A stretch of DNA of 12,940 bases from Bacteroidales bacterium (GCA_004555425.1 SFID01000070.1:1-12940); one strand, 5' to 3'. Shown: positions 6,228 through 12,940, counted from the stretch's first letter. Numbers and translations are program-made. The notes: generated by a model from the letters alone, not told the origin.

Positions 6228-7262
6228 TTATCGCTTGAGGAATGTAAACTTGTCCACGTTCTTTAGCGCGATGCCCGTACCGCGTGCCACGCACAGGAGT
6301 GGGTCTTCGGCCACATGGAAGGGGATATTTATCTTATCGGTCAGGCGTTTGTCAAGGCCGCGAAGCAAGGCACCGCCACCGGTAAGCCAGATACCATTCT
6401 TCACAATATCAGCGTAGAGTTCGGGCGGCGTACTTTCGAGAGCGTTGATAACGGCCTGCTCAATGCGGGCGATAGATTTCTCAAGGCAGTGGGCGATTTC
6501 CTGATAGCAAACGGGCACCTTCATCGGCATGGCCGTGATTCGGTTAGGTCCGTCAACGACATAATCATCGGGGGCTTTGTCGCCCAGGTCTGTCAAGGCA
6601 GCACCTACGTTTATCTTAATGCGCTCTGCCATTCGCTCACTGACGCGCACGTTGTGCTGTCGGCTCATATATTCTTGGATATCGGAGGTAAAATCATCGC
6701 CAGCCATCTTAATGGAGTTGTTGGAAACGATGCCGCCAAGCGAGATAACGGCAATTTCGGTTGTTCCACCGCCTATATCAACAATCATATTGCCTTCGGG
6801 AGCCGTCACGTCAATACCTACACCGATGGCAGCCGCCATGGGTTCGAAGAGAAGGAAGACATCGCGACCGCCTGCGTGTTCGGCGGAGTCGCGAACGGCA
6901 CGCAGTTCAACTTCCGTACTGCCACTGGGCACGCCCACTACCATGCGGAGCGAGGGCGAGAAGAGGCGGCGGCCCTGGTGTACCATTTTGATGAGGCCAC
7001 GAAGCATTTGTTCGGCTGCGTTGAAGTCAGCGATAACGCCATCGCGCAGAGGACGAATCACACGAATCTTGTCGTTCGTCTTTTCGTACATCTGCTTGGC
7101 CACATCGCCCACGGCAATCATTTTTTCCGTGTGGCGGTCGAGGGCCACAACGGAGGGCTCATTGACGATAATCTCACCATTGCTAATGATGACGGTATTG
7201 GCGGTACCGAGGTCAATGGCCAGTTCCTGTGTAAAGGAGAAGAAATTTGAAAAGATTCCCAT
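6228..7262 (-). CDS. mreB: MreB, actin-like cell-shape protein
   Basis: MreB polymerises into membrane-associated filaments that orient lateral peptidoglycan synthesis. The 344-residue protein shows the actin/HSP70 ATPase motifs: phosphate-1 IDLGTANT at 16-23, the catalytic-region Glu140 in FEPMAAAIG, phosphate-2 VDIGGGTTEIAV at 161-172 and the adenosine motif WLTGGGALLRGLDKRL near the C-terminus. The N-terminal MGIFSNFFSF is hydrophobic and could act as a membrane-binding helix. I chose the ATG at 7262 and not the in-frame ATG at 7343, because homologues begin just before this hydrophobic stretch and the extra 27 residues look like untranslated leader. A folded element lies 80-140 nt upstream of the start. 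Expression is probably driven from the purH promoter. Confidence 0.97.
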   Translation of the reverse strand: MGIFSNFFSFTQELAIDLGTANTVIISNGEIIVNEPSVVALDRHTEKMIAVGDVAKQMYEKTNDKIRVIRPLRDGVIADFNAAEQMLRGLIKMVHQGRRLFSPSLRMVVGVPSGSTEVELRAVRDSAEHAGGRDVFLLFEPMAAAIGVGIDVTAPEGNMIVDIGGGTTEIAVISLGGIVSNNSIKMAGDDFTSDIQEYMSRQHNVRVSERMAERIKINVGAALTDLGDKAPDDYVVDGPNRITAMPMKVPVCYQEIAHCLEKSIARIEQAVINALESTPPELYADIVKNGIWLTGGGALLRGLDKRLTDKINIPFHVAEDPLLCVARGTGIALKNVDKFTFLKR

Positions 7263-7342
7263 ATATAATAGGTTATTCGTTGTTTGAGATGATGAAAAAG
7301 GTTTGTAGCCCCTGATAGGCGCCCCCCTATCTAGCAGGTACA

Positions 7343-7400
7343 CTCCAAGCCTCTGAACCTACCTTGCGGAATTTTCGGCAAGTGGGTCGGGGGCTTGGAG
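7343..7400 (-). promoter_or_regulatory. Possible structured leader between purH and mreB
   Basis: CTCCAAGCC (7343-7351) pairs perfectly with GGCTTGGAG (7392-7400), enclosing an inner stem CTTGC (7363-7367) with GCAAG (7378-7382), and ACC/GGT outside that (7357-7359 with 7385-7387). No T-run follows on the minus strand, so it does not look like a terminator. It sits in the 167-bp gap upstream of mreB and could be a folded 5' leader or a processing site. Its function is unknown. Confidence 0.45.
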
Positions 7401-7429
7401 CGGAGGGGGAGGATGGCTGTCGGCAGGTA

Positions 7430-8026
7430 TTACTGCGCAGCAAACCAGTTGTGGATGGCGGTGTCGTAGTGGCTGGAAACGCCAAAGGCGCGGGTGGCGA
7501 AGGCTTCGCGCTCTTCGAGTTCGGTCTGAGCACCGCGCTCCTTGACAATATCCAGGAGCATTTGGTATTCGGCCTTGGAGGGAACGATGACAACGTCGTT
7601 GAAGTTCTTGGCTCCGGCGCGGATGAGCGAGATGCCGCCTATGTCGATTTTCTCAATGATGTCAGCCTTGCTAGCGCCCGAAGCCACAGTCTGCTCGAAG
7701 GGATAGAGGTCCACGATGACGAGGTCAATCTCGGGAATCTCGTACTGCGCCATCTGTTCGCGGTCGCCTTCCAATTCGCGACGTCCCAGGATGCCTCCAA
7801 AAACTTTGGGGTGAAGGGTCTTGACGCGACCGCCCAAAATAGAGGGATAGGTCGTCACCTCTTCTACCTTCTGGCAGGGATAGCCGAGGGATTCGATAAA
7901 CGTGGCGGTACCGCCTGTGCTGAGAAACTGCACGCCGTTGGCATGGAGTTGGGCGAGGAGTTCGTCGAGTCCGTCCTTGTGGAACACGGAAACGAGCGCA
8001 GTCTTAATCTTTTTGGTTGCAGACAT
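7430..8026 (-). CDS. purH: Standalone IMP cyclohydrolase (PurH N-terminal domain only)
   Basis: This catalyses the last step of purine synthesis, ring closure of FAICAR to IMP. The 198 residues match only the MGS-like cyclohydrolase domain of PurH. Family landmarks are present: LSTGGTA (35-41), GGRVKTLHPK (65-74), DLYPF (106-110), KIDIGG (126-131) and RAGAKNF (136-142). The residues equivalent to the catalytic set, Lys69, Tyr108, Asp128 and Lys140, are kept. The usual PurH is a bifunctional protein of about 510 residues, but here a TAA follows HNWFAAQ, just before where the AICAR transformylase domain (RYGENPHQ motif) would begin. The 167 bp before mreB show no remnant of it in any frame I read. 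The start at 8026 lies about 50 nt downstream of a clear promoter. It is the first gene of the mre operon. Confidence 0.9.
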   Translation of the reverse strand: MSATKKIKTALVSVFHKDGLDELLAQLHANGVQFLSTGGTATFIESLGYPCQKVEEVTTYPSILGGRVKTLHPKVFGGILGRRELEGDREQMAQYEIPEIDLVIVDLYPFEQTVASGASKADIIEKIDIGGISLIRAGAKNFNDVVIVPSKAEYQMLLDIVKERGAQTELEEREAFATRAFGVSSHYDTAIHNWFAAQ

Positions 8027-8075
8027 GAACTGGTTGGTTTTTACGATATTTCGAATGGGGTAATTTGCTGTCCTG

Positions 8076-8106
8076 CAAAGTTACGCAGAACTCCTTGAAG
8101 CGCAAA
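8076..8106 (-). promoter_or_regulatory. Bacteroidetes-type promoter for purH and the rod operon
   Basis: On the minus strand TTTG (8106-8103) is separated by 19 nt from TAACTTTG (8083-8076), matching the -33 TTTG and -7 TAnnTTTG consensus. Transcription should start near 8070, leaving a leader of about 45 nt before the purH ATG at 8026. It is the only good promoter I see for the genes down to 583. Confidence 0.75.
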
Positions 8107-8214
8107 ATGCTGTGCCTCATTTTTTTGGCTCTGCGGTAGCCTTCTTGGTTGTGTGCTGTAGTTTTGCTAAGGGGAGTAGGCAATTCGGGCGGGATTGGGC
8201 TGGATGGGTGGGCT

Positions 8215-8313
8215 GGGTTTTCTGGGATTTCTGGGATTTCTAGAATCTCTAGATTTTCTAGATTTTCTAGAACCTCTAGAATTTCTAGAATCTCCAGAAA
8301 ACCCGGAAAATCC
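8215..8313. repeat. 9-bp minisatellite rich in TCTAGA
   Basis: About eleven 9-bp units run without gaps from 8215 to 8313, for example GGGATTTCT twice, then AGATTTTCT twice and AGAATTTCT. Most junctions form the palindrome TCTAGA. The ends are inverted: GGGTTTTCTGG (8215-8225) is the exact reverse complement of CCAGAAAACCC (8294-8304), so the whole block can fold into a long imperfect hairpin. It lies between the purH promoter and the terminator of the upstream hydrolase gene. The 9-bp period gives repetitive frames on both strands, which I do not call as genes. Confidence 0.85.
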
Positions 8314-8344
8314 GCCCCGCCCCAAAAACCGCCCCAGCCTCCTC

Positions 8345-8379
8345 AAAAAAACTCCCCCGGCGGAAAACCGCCAGGGGAG
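8345..8379 (-). terminator. Strong intrinsic terminator of the GH31 gene
   Basis: On the minus strand GGCGG (8372-8368) pairs with CCGCC (8363-8359) around a TTTT loop. The stem continues past one mismatch with CTCCCC (8379-8374) against GGGGAG (8357-8352), and seven T (8351-8345) follow. It begins 22 nt after the stop codon and separates the hydrolase gene from the rod operon. Confidence 0.9.
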
Positions 8380-8401
8380 ACATATCATGAAAAGTATCTG
8401 C

Positions 8402-11400
8402 CTAGAATTTCACTGTGCTTAGGTTGCGATCTACTAGGAGACCGTCTTGGGCTTTGAGCGTCCACTTGCCTGCGCGCTTGGCCTTAAACTTGATCACGAA
8501 GAGAGTGGGATTGCCTTCTTCGAGGAGGATGTTATTGCCGCGGTTGACGAAAGTGGGATAGAGAGCTTTGGTGCCGTTCGTGTGCAGACGGTCGTTGGTG
8601 AGGTTCACCATTTCCTTCATGCCCACGAGTTCCAGACCAGCGTACTCCAGTTCCTGTGCATCGTACGGGAGTGCGAAACTCAGGGCGTTGACATGGTGGA
8701 GGTCCTTGCCTGCAACGGTCACGCGGATTTCGTCGCCTGCCTTGAAGGTTTTTTTGTCGGGCGTAATGGTCAGCGCACCACTCACCTTGTCGTTGGAGTT
8801 GCGCACGCCGCCATCGAGTTCGGTCGCCACGATGCTGATGTCGTAGGCATCAATCAGGTTGTTCTTGTTGATATCACCGATGCTGACGTAGTCGAAGTCG
8901 CCATCGCCCTTGCGCAGGCCCGTGTAGTTCATGTAGGAAGTCAGGTCGTTGTCGTCGATGCGCTTATCGCGGTTGATGTCGCCCTGAATCAGGCTTTCGG
9001 TGTCGGCCACTTTGAATACGTGCATTTCTGTGCCCGAGCCAAAGTTGCCCACGGCTTCGCTGATAGCAATCTTGAGGTAGCGTGCCGAAGGATTGCCTGT
9101 GAAGGTGAACTGCTTGACTTCCCCATTGCGTGCCCAAGTGAAGGGAACGGGCTCGCTCCAGGTTTCTTTGTCGCTGCTATAGCATACCGTACCCTTGATG
9201 AGCGTACCATTGCCAGCGTCTTCGCGCGGATAGTAGTCAATGCGGTCAAGTTGGTTGATGCTGCGCAGGTCGAGCAACATTTCGAAGGGCACAGCCTCGC
9301 CCTTGCCCCACTTGGTGTGCCAGCCGCTCTTGGCGTCAAAATCAAAGAGGTTGGCTACAGTCTGGCCAGGCTGGTCTTCGCAGGTCACGCTTGCCTTGAT
9401 GCCTTGGATGGCAAACTCAAGGGGATTAGCCGTGGTCGTCACCTGTGCGGTGGCCCATTCGGACTGTCCGTCCTTATTGACGGCGCGCACGCGGAAGGTA
9501 TAGGACGTTTCGGCTGCCAGGTCTTCGAAGCGGAGGTAGTTGTCCGTAATCGTGGAATAGCGCATGCCGTCAAATTCCACTTCGTAGTAATCGGCGTTGG
9601 CCTGCTTCTCCCACTGGGGCGTCACTTCGTAGGCCTGTACGTTGGCCTCGGGGAAACTAACCTTGGGAACTTGGAGCGCGCCCGTCTGTTTGAGCAGATG
9701 GTTGCTGGTATCAAAGGCAAAACCCTTTACGGTCACCTCCATGTTGGTGGCAGTCACGTCATACTTGCCCAGATTGACAATGAGTTGTGGATTCTTCTTG
9801 ATGCTGACCTTGGCAAATTCGCTGCCGGGTGTGGCGAAGCGGTTGAGTTCGGGCGCAGCGTCATAATAATATGTGCCACCCTGACGCTCCACTTCGGAAC
9901 GGCTGTTCACACGAGTGAGTCCCACCTTCTTGCCGTTGGCCTTGAAGACGACGTCCTTGACGTCCTGCGACACGTTGATGCGCAGTTCGGTGAATTTCTC
10001 GGGCTGGAATCCGTTGAACGAGCCGTCTGTCTTGCCGATGCGCACCAGGAGGTCGCCCTTCTTGTCGCGCTGAATGTCGATGGGCGTCTTCGCGCTGGCA
10101 CCTGCGAGGTACTCTTGCGTCTTGCCGTCGTCGTCGTAGTCGGCAAAGAGGCAGCGCTCCTCGCCTGCGTAGATTTCGTAAGCGCGATAGTCGGTGCGAA
10201 TCTCGGTGGGGTTGTTATTGGGATTACACATCGGAATGATGGCACCGAGTTTCACGAAGACGGGCAATTTCCACAGCGGCGCGGGATAGTTGTTGATAAT
10301 CTGGCCGCCCTCGTAGACATCGCCGTTCCAGTAGTCCACCCATTTGCCTTCGGGCAGGTAGATGCCGTCGCGCACATCGTTGCCCTCCTTGTCCATCTGG
10401 GTCTCCTTGTAAACGGGTGCCACGAGGAAATGGGGGCCAAAAAGGTACTGGTATTGGGTCTTCGTGCCGAGGGTATATTCATTGGGATAGTCGAGGAACA
10501 TAGCGCGAACCATCGGGTTGCCATCCACAGCACCGCGTGCGATAGTATAGGTGTAGGGCATCAGTTCGCTCTTGAGTTTGAGATACCAGCGGTTGATGCT
10601 TGTTGCAGGTTCGCCAAGTGCTTCGGGATATTTCGGATTGGAGCCCCAACCGTCCATATTGAGTTCCATAGGCGTGAAGGTCTTCCACTGGAACTCGCGC
10701 ACGTTGACAGGCACGTTCTTACCGCCGAAGATACCATCGACATCGCTCGTGATATTGGGCTGACCGCTCAGTCCCGAGCCGATGAAGGTCGGGATATGGA
10801 AGCGGATGTACTCCCAGTCGCCGCCTGTCTGGTCGCCCGACCAGATACCGGCATAGCGCTGCGTACCAGCCCAGCCGTCCAGGCTGATGATGAAGGGGCG
10901 GGCGTTCGAGCCGTAGTAGGGCATAATTTCGCCAACGTCGGCCACACCGTTCAGTCCGAAACTATAGCCTGCGCCGACCCAAGCCACGTCGGTCTTGAGC
11001 ACACGCACGCCGGCATCGCGCACCTCCTTGACGATGTCGCGCTGGAGGAGGGGTTCGACGCCTTCCTTCGGGTGGAGGTCGCTCTGCGTCCACAGACCTA
11101 TTTCTACACCCTTGCTACGGGCGTACTCGCCAAACTCGCGCAGGTTCTGAATATTGCCGTCGAGGGTTCCCGTCTGGCCATAGCCTGCTCCGTAGCCGTC
11201 GTTGGGGAGGAACCAGCCCAGAGGCATATCGTTGCGGAAGTAGCGGTCGATGGCGGCGCGGGCCGAGAACTGATAGTCCTGGGCGTTGGTGCCGTTGAGG
11301 GTCTCGCGGATGCCGCCGTTGTCCTTCTGGCTTTCGTTGTATCGCTTGCCGTCTTCGTAGAGCATAAAGCCATTTTCGGCAGGCGTCCAATAGTCGCGGT

Positions 11401-12283
11401 TGTAGGCATTGAGGTGGCCTTGGTAGAAGCCGAACTTGGGCAGCAGCACGGGGTTACCCGTCAGTTGGTAGAAGTCGCTGAGCAAACTGGTGGGCGCTTC
11501 GTTGACCATGAAGAACATGTCGAGGTAGTCCTCGTTGTGGGTGAGAATCACGCGGTCCGGCTTCGTGGCTCCGAAGTCGTACTTACCAGGACGGAAGGTG
11601 TGCCAGAGGACGCCGTAGCCGCCCGTCGACCAATAGAAAGGCGTGGGCGAAGACACTCCGCCGTCCACCCAGTTGTTCGTATTCTCAATGGCAATCACCT
11701 TGCCCTTGTGCGAGAAGCGGCCGTTCTGCACACCGCCGCCGTAGAAGTAATCCTCGGGGTCGGCGCAGAGGGTCATCGTCACCTTGCCCTGCTCGAAAGC
11801 CACGGGCTCGGCCCATTCAATGACCACCTTGTCGGCATAGAGGTCGCGCACGCGGAGCAGGCCCGTCTTGCGGTCAATGTCTACGGACAGACGCTCCGTG
11901 CTGATGGAGGCATCAGTTTCGCTGGTCGTCACCTCCAGCCCCCCCACTGCGCGGCGGGCATTGTTCACGAGGATATGAGCCATGGGGTTGGCCTGCGGTT
12001 CGCGCAGGATGCCACCAGCGTTGTCCTGGAACAGGCGGAAGATGTTTGTGCCGTAGAAATCGAGCGTCAGGCACTGGCCGTTGGCATAGACCACCTCAAC
12101 GGTCGTGGGATTGATTTGGCGGACAGCGTCCACCACCACGGGAGTCACGTTAATCATGGCCACTTGATGCTGGGCATGAGCCTCCAGAGCCGTCGTCAGC
12201 CCAACGGGCACGGCTGCGGAGAGGACAATGGCGGGAAGCAGGGCCCCGCACTTGCCACGCATTGATTTTTTCTGATTTCTCAT
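8402..12283 (-). CDS. Secreted GH31 glycoside hydrolase with Fn3, F5/8C, dockerin- and cohesin-like modules
   Basis: This is a 1293-residue retaining alpha-glycosidase of family GH31. A signal peptide (about 1-37, basic start, hydrophobic core, AHA before Gln38) and no lipobox suggest a soluble periplasmic or exported enzyme. The N-terminal beta domain (about 45-280) precedes the barrel; KTD at 430-432 gives nucleophile Asp432 and WSGD at 481-484 gives acid/base Asp484. Beta domains follow to about 870, then an Fn3 module (873-952), an F5/8 type C carbohydrate-binding-like domain (953-1097), a dockerin-like pair of calcium loops (DINRDKRID at 1102, DINKNNLID at 1137) and a cohesin-like domain to the end. 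The pattern GIWSGDQTGGDW resembles, from memory, GH31 alpha-N-acetylgalactosaminidases and alpha-galactosidases, so mucin-type glycans are a possible substrate; this is inference. I chose the ATG at 12283 for its signal peptide; the in-frame upstream extension to 12577 crosses the promoter. Confidence 0.93.
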   Translation of the reverse strand: MRNQKKSMRGKCGALLPAIVLSAAVPVGLTTALEAHAQHQVAMINVTPVVVDAVRQINPTTVEVVYANGQCLTLDFYGTNIFRLFQDNAGGILREPQANPMAHILVNNARRAVGGLEVTTSETDASISTERLSVDIDRKTGLLRVRDLYADKVVIEWAEPVAFEQGKVTMTLCADPEDYFYGGGVQNGRFSHKGKVIAIENTNNWVDGGVSSPTPFYWSTGGYGVLWHTFRPGKYDFGATKPDRVILTHNEDYLDMFFMVNEAPTSLLSDFYQLTGNPVLLPKFGFYQGHLNAYNRDYWTPAENGFMLYEDGKRYNESQKDNGGIRETLNGTNAQDYQFSARAAIDRYFRNDMPLGWFLPNDGYGAGYGQTGTLDGNIQNLREFGEYARSKGVEIGLWTQSDLHPKEGVEPLLQRDIVKEVRDAGVRVLKTDVAWVGAGYSFGLNGVADVGEIMPYYGSNARPFIISLDGWAGTQRYAGIWSGDQTGGDWEYIRFHIPTFIGSGLSGQPNITSDVDGIFGGKNVPVNVREFQWKTFTPMELNMDGWGSNPKYPEALGEPATSINRWYLKLKSELMPYTYTIARGAVDGNPMVRAMFLDYPNEYTLGTKTQYQYLFGPHFLVAPVYKETQMDKEGNDVRDGIYLPEGKWVDYWNGDVYEGGQIINNYPAPLWKLPVFVKLGAIIPMCNPNNNPTEIRTDYRAYEIYAGEERCLFADYDDDGKTQEYLAGASAKTPIDIQRDKKGDLLVRIGKTDGSFNGFQPEKFTELRINVSQDVKDVVFKANGKKVGLTRVNSRSEVERQGGTYYYDAAPELNRFATPGSEFAKVSIKKNPQLIVNLGKYDVTATNMEVTVKGFAFDTSNHLLKQTGALQVPKVSFPEANVQAYEVTPQWEKQANADYYEVEFDGMRYSTITDNYLRFEDLAAETSYTFRVRAVNKDGQSEWATAQVTTTANPLEFAIQGIKASVTCEDQPGQTVANLFDFDAKSGWHTKWGKGEAVPFEMLLDLRSINQLDRIDYYPREDAGNGTLIKGTVCYSSDKETWSEPVPFTWARNGEVKQFTFTGNPSARYLKIAISEAVGNFGSGTEMHVFKVADTESLIQGDINRDKRIDDNDLTSYMNYTGLRKGDGDFDYVSIGDINKNNLIDAYDISIVATELDGGVRNSNDKVSGALTITPDKKTFKAGDEIRVTVAGKDLHHVNALSFALPYDAQELEYAGLELVGMKEMVNLTNDRLHTNGTKALYPTFVNRGNNILLEEGNPTLFVIKFKAKRAGKWTLKAQDGLLVDRNLSTVKF

Positions 12284-12335
12284 AGAGATTGTATTTGGTT
12301 TTTTGTTGATTGCATCAGGATCGCAGATTCTTTTG

Positions 12336-12343
12336 CAAATATA
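12336..12343 (-). promoter_or_regulatory. Probable -7 element of the GH31 gene promoter
   Basis: On the minus strand TATATTTG (12343-12336) matches TAnnTTTG, giving a leader of about 50 nt before the ATG at 12283. No good TTTG lies at the expected -33 spacing; the upstream part is a T/G-rich run (TTGTTTTTGTTTG). Weak -33 sites are common where an activator helps, but no activator site is identified. Confidence 0.5.
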
Positions 12344-12743
12344 CAAACAAAAACAATCTAAGAGCCATTGATTTGGGGAAAATAAACGCGAGGGAACGCA
12401 ACTCGTTGACTCCCGCCTCCAACCCACCACCGCACTGGCCCGAGAAATGCCCCACATCCAAAGCGCGGCAAACAAAACGTGGAGCCGCAGACACGGCAGA
12501 GCAGTCAAGAACGTACAACCAAGCATCCCCTGCTTCTGCCAAGCCTCCCGCCCCCCCCACACTGGCCTCCAAAACATTTTTCGGTACGCATTTCGGGCGG
12601 TTCCCGCTACGTTGGGTCTGGATTTTGGGCTTCGGCTGGATTTTCGGGAATCTGAAAGAACACACTATCAACGGGATTCCCTTTCGGGCAAGGCATATAC
12701 AGCCCTAGAAATCTGCTCAGCCAATGCGTGCCTCGTAATATAA
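12344..12743. other. Intergenic region with no gene seen
   Basis: This stretch separates the leftward hydrolase promoter from the rightward promoter region. Open frames exist on both strands (12310-12708 plus, 12315-12671 minus), but they have low-complexity proline/arginine-rich translations, overlap the hydrolase promoter and resemble no family. An 8-base C run lies at 12551-12558. I see no RNA gene here. Confidence 0.5.
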
Positions 12744-12766
12744 CACATCGCGAACCCTCGCGTGTG
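12744..12766. other. Small inverted repeat upstream of the palindromic operators
   Basis: CACA (12744-12747) and CGCGA (12749-12753) pair with TCGCG (12758-12762) and TGTG (12763-12766), with one bulged T and a 4-nt loop. No T-run follows on either strand. It could be a further protein site of the promoter region, or chance. Confidence 0.35.
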
Positions 12767-12778
12767 CAAAACTCGTCT

Positions 12779-12812
12779 TTTAACATTTCGCAGCGTGTTG
12801 CGAAATGTTAAA
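12779..12812. promoter_or_regulatory. Perfect 14-bp palindromic operator
   Basis: TTTAACATTTCGCA (12779-12792) is the exact reverse complement of TGCGAAATGTTAAA (12799-12812), with the spacer GCGTGT. It ends 4 bp upstream of the -33 element of a plus-strand promoter. Its half-site CATTTCGC recurs inside that promoter, which supports a dimeric DNA-binding regulator. The regulator is not identified. Confidence 0.7.
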
Positions 12813-12816
12813 TGGA

Positions 12817-12848
12817 TTTGCATTTCGCGGAGAAATGTATTATCTTTG
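12817..12848 (+). promoter_or_regulatory. Bacteroidetes-type promoter with an operator in its spacer
   Basis: TTTG (12817-12820), a 20-nt spacer and TATCTTTG (12841-12848) match the Bacteroidetes promoter consensus. The spacer holds CATTTCGC (12821-12828) and GAGAAATG (12830-12837), a second, slightly imperfect copy of the upstream operator, centred about 33 bp from the first. Binding there would block polymerase, so repression is the simplest reading. Transcription should start near 12853. Confidence 0.8.
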
Positions 12849-12856
12849 TACTAGCG

Positions 12857-12899
12857 AAGAGGAGAATGCCCATAGACAAAGGGTTTTCTCCTCTTTTTT
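12857..12899 (+). terminator. Promoter-proximal terminator-like hairpin
   Basis: AAGAGGAGAA (12857-12866) pairs perfectly with TTCTCCTCTT (12886-12895), with an inner CCC/GGG pairing (12869-12871 with 12881-12883), and the T-run reaches 12899. It starts within a few bases of the predicted transcription start. It could attenuate the downstream gene or end a small RNA of about 45 nt. Confidence 0.7.
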
Positions 12900-12940
12900 C
12901 ATGCGAAAATGCCCCAAAAAACCATTGTTTTACAAAGCAT
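12866..12940 (+). CDS. Possible 5' end of a rightward gene, cut by the window edge
   Basis: Two frames remain open to the window edge downstream of the plus-strand promoter. One starts at ATG 12866 (MPIDKGFSPLFS...) within the hairpin; the other starts at ATG 12901 (MRKCPKKPLFYK...) just after its T-run. Twenty-five or thirteen codons are too few to recognise a product or to choose between them. The promoter makes a downstream transcription unit likely, but either frame could be a leader peptide or spurious. Confidence 0.25.
   Translation, partial: MPIDKGFSPLFSCENAPKNHCFTKH

Noticed and set aside
6315..7250. A 311-codon plus-strand open frame opposite mreB
   Set aside because: It is a codon-register shadow of mreB, which has all actin-family motifs.
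7263..7343. N-terminal extension of MreB from the upstream ATG at 7343
   Set aside because: The extra 27 residues are not MreB-like, while the ATG at 7262 gives the standard MGIFSNFF start.
8167..8457. Small proteins encoded by the 9-bp repeat
   Set aside because: Three-residue periodic translations (FLG/FLE or SRN/SRK types) follow from the 9-bp DNA period; the plus-strand frames also run through the minus-strand terminator.
8447..12265. A 1272-codon plus-strand open frame opposite the GH31 gene
   Set aside because: It is in exact codon register with the sense gene, so it stays open simply because that gene avoids TTA, CTA and TCA codons. The sense strand has a signal peptide, catalytic motifs and recognisable domains; the antisense product has none.
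12284..12577. N-terminal extension of the GH31 protein from 12577
   Set aside because: It would bury the signal peptide 98 residues inside the protein and place the likely -7 promoter element within the coding region.
12310..12708. Small genes on either strand in the right intergenic region
   Set aside because: Translations are low-complexity, no family is recognised, and the frames overlap the GH31 promoter region.

Overview
The window looks like a chromosomal segment of a Bacteroidales bacterium, most likely Prevotellaceae or a close relative. Three lines of evidence point there: promoters of the Bacteroidetes type (-33 TTTG and -7 TAnnTTTG) at three places, the gene order purH-mreB-mreC-mreD-mrdA-rodA, and a long Bacteroidetes-style RodA. 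The coding DNA is fairly GC-rich. Genus and species cannot be fixed from the sequence alone. All well supported genes lie on the minus strand.

Reading in the direction of transcription (high to low coordinates): 12866-12940 holds a plus-strand promoter, two related operator-like palindromes and a promoter-proximal terminator-like hairpin, facing out of the window towards an unseen gene. Next is a monocistronic secreted glycoside hydrolase family 31 enzyme (8402-12283) with its own promoter and a strong intrinsic terminator. It carries Fn3, F5/8-type-C, dockerin-like and cohesin-like modules behind the catalytic domain. A 9-bp minisatellite separates it from a second promoter that starts the cell-shape operon.

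The operon (8026 down to 583) encodes a standalone IMP cyclohydrolase (the N-terminal half of PurH only), MreB, MreC, MreD, the transpeptidase PBP2 (MrdA), the SEDS glycosyltransferase RodA, and a small membrane-anchored protein of unknown function. MreB/C/D with PBP2 and RodA form the elongasome that builds the lateral cell wall in rods. RodA polymerises glycan from lipid II, PBP2 cross-links it, MreC and MreD couple these enzymes to cytoplasmic MreB filaments. The operon ends at a small hairpin terminator near 555-572.

The gaps inside the operon are unusually rich in structure: a folded leader before mreB, an attenuator-like hairpin between mreB and mreC, a degenerate 24-nt repeat between mreC and mreD, and 7-nt periodic pyrimidine-rich leaders just before mreD and rodA. 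The left end (1-582) has no convincing gene. It holds a 78-bp tandem repeat array framed by an inverted copy, a 38-nt hairpin and a GC-rich hairpin region. The most interesting items are the split PurH, the doubly operated promoter with attenuator at the right edge, the dockerin-plus-cohesin GH31 enzyme, and the inverted/tandem repeat array.
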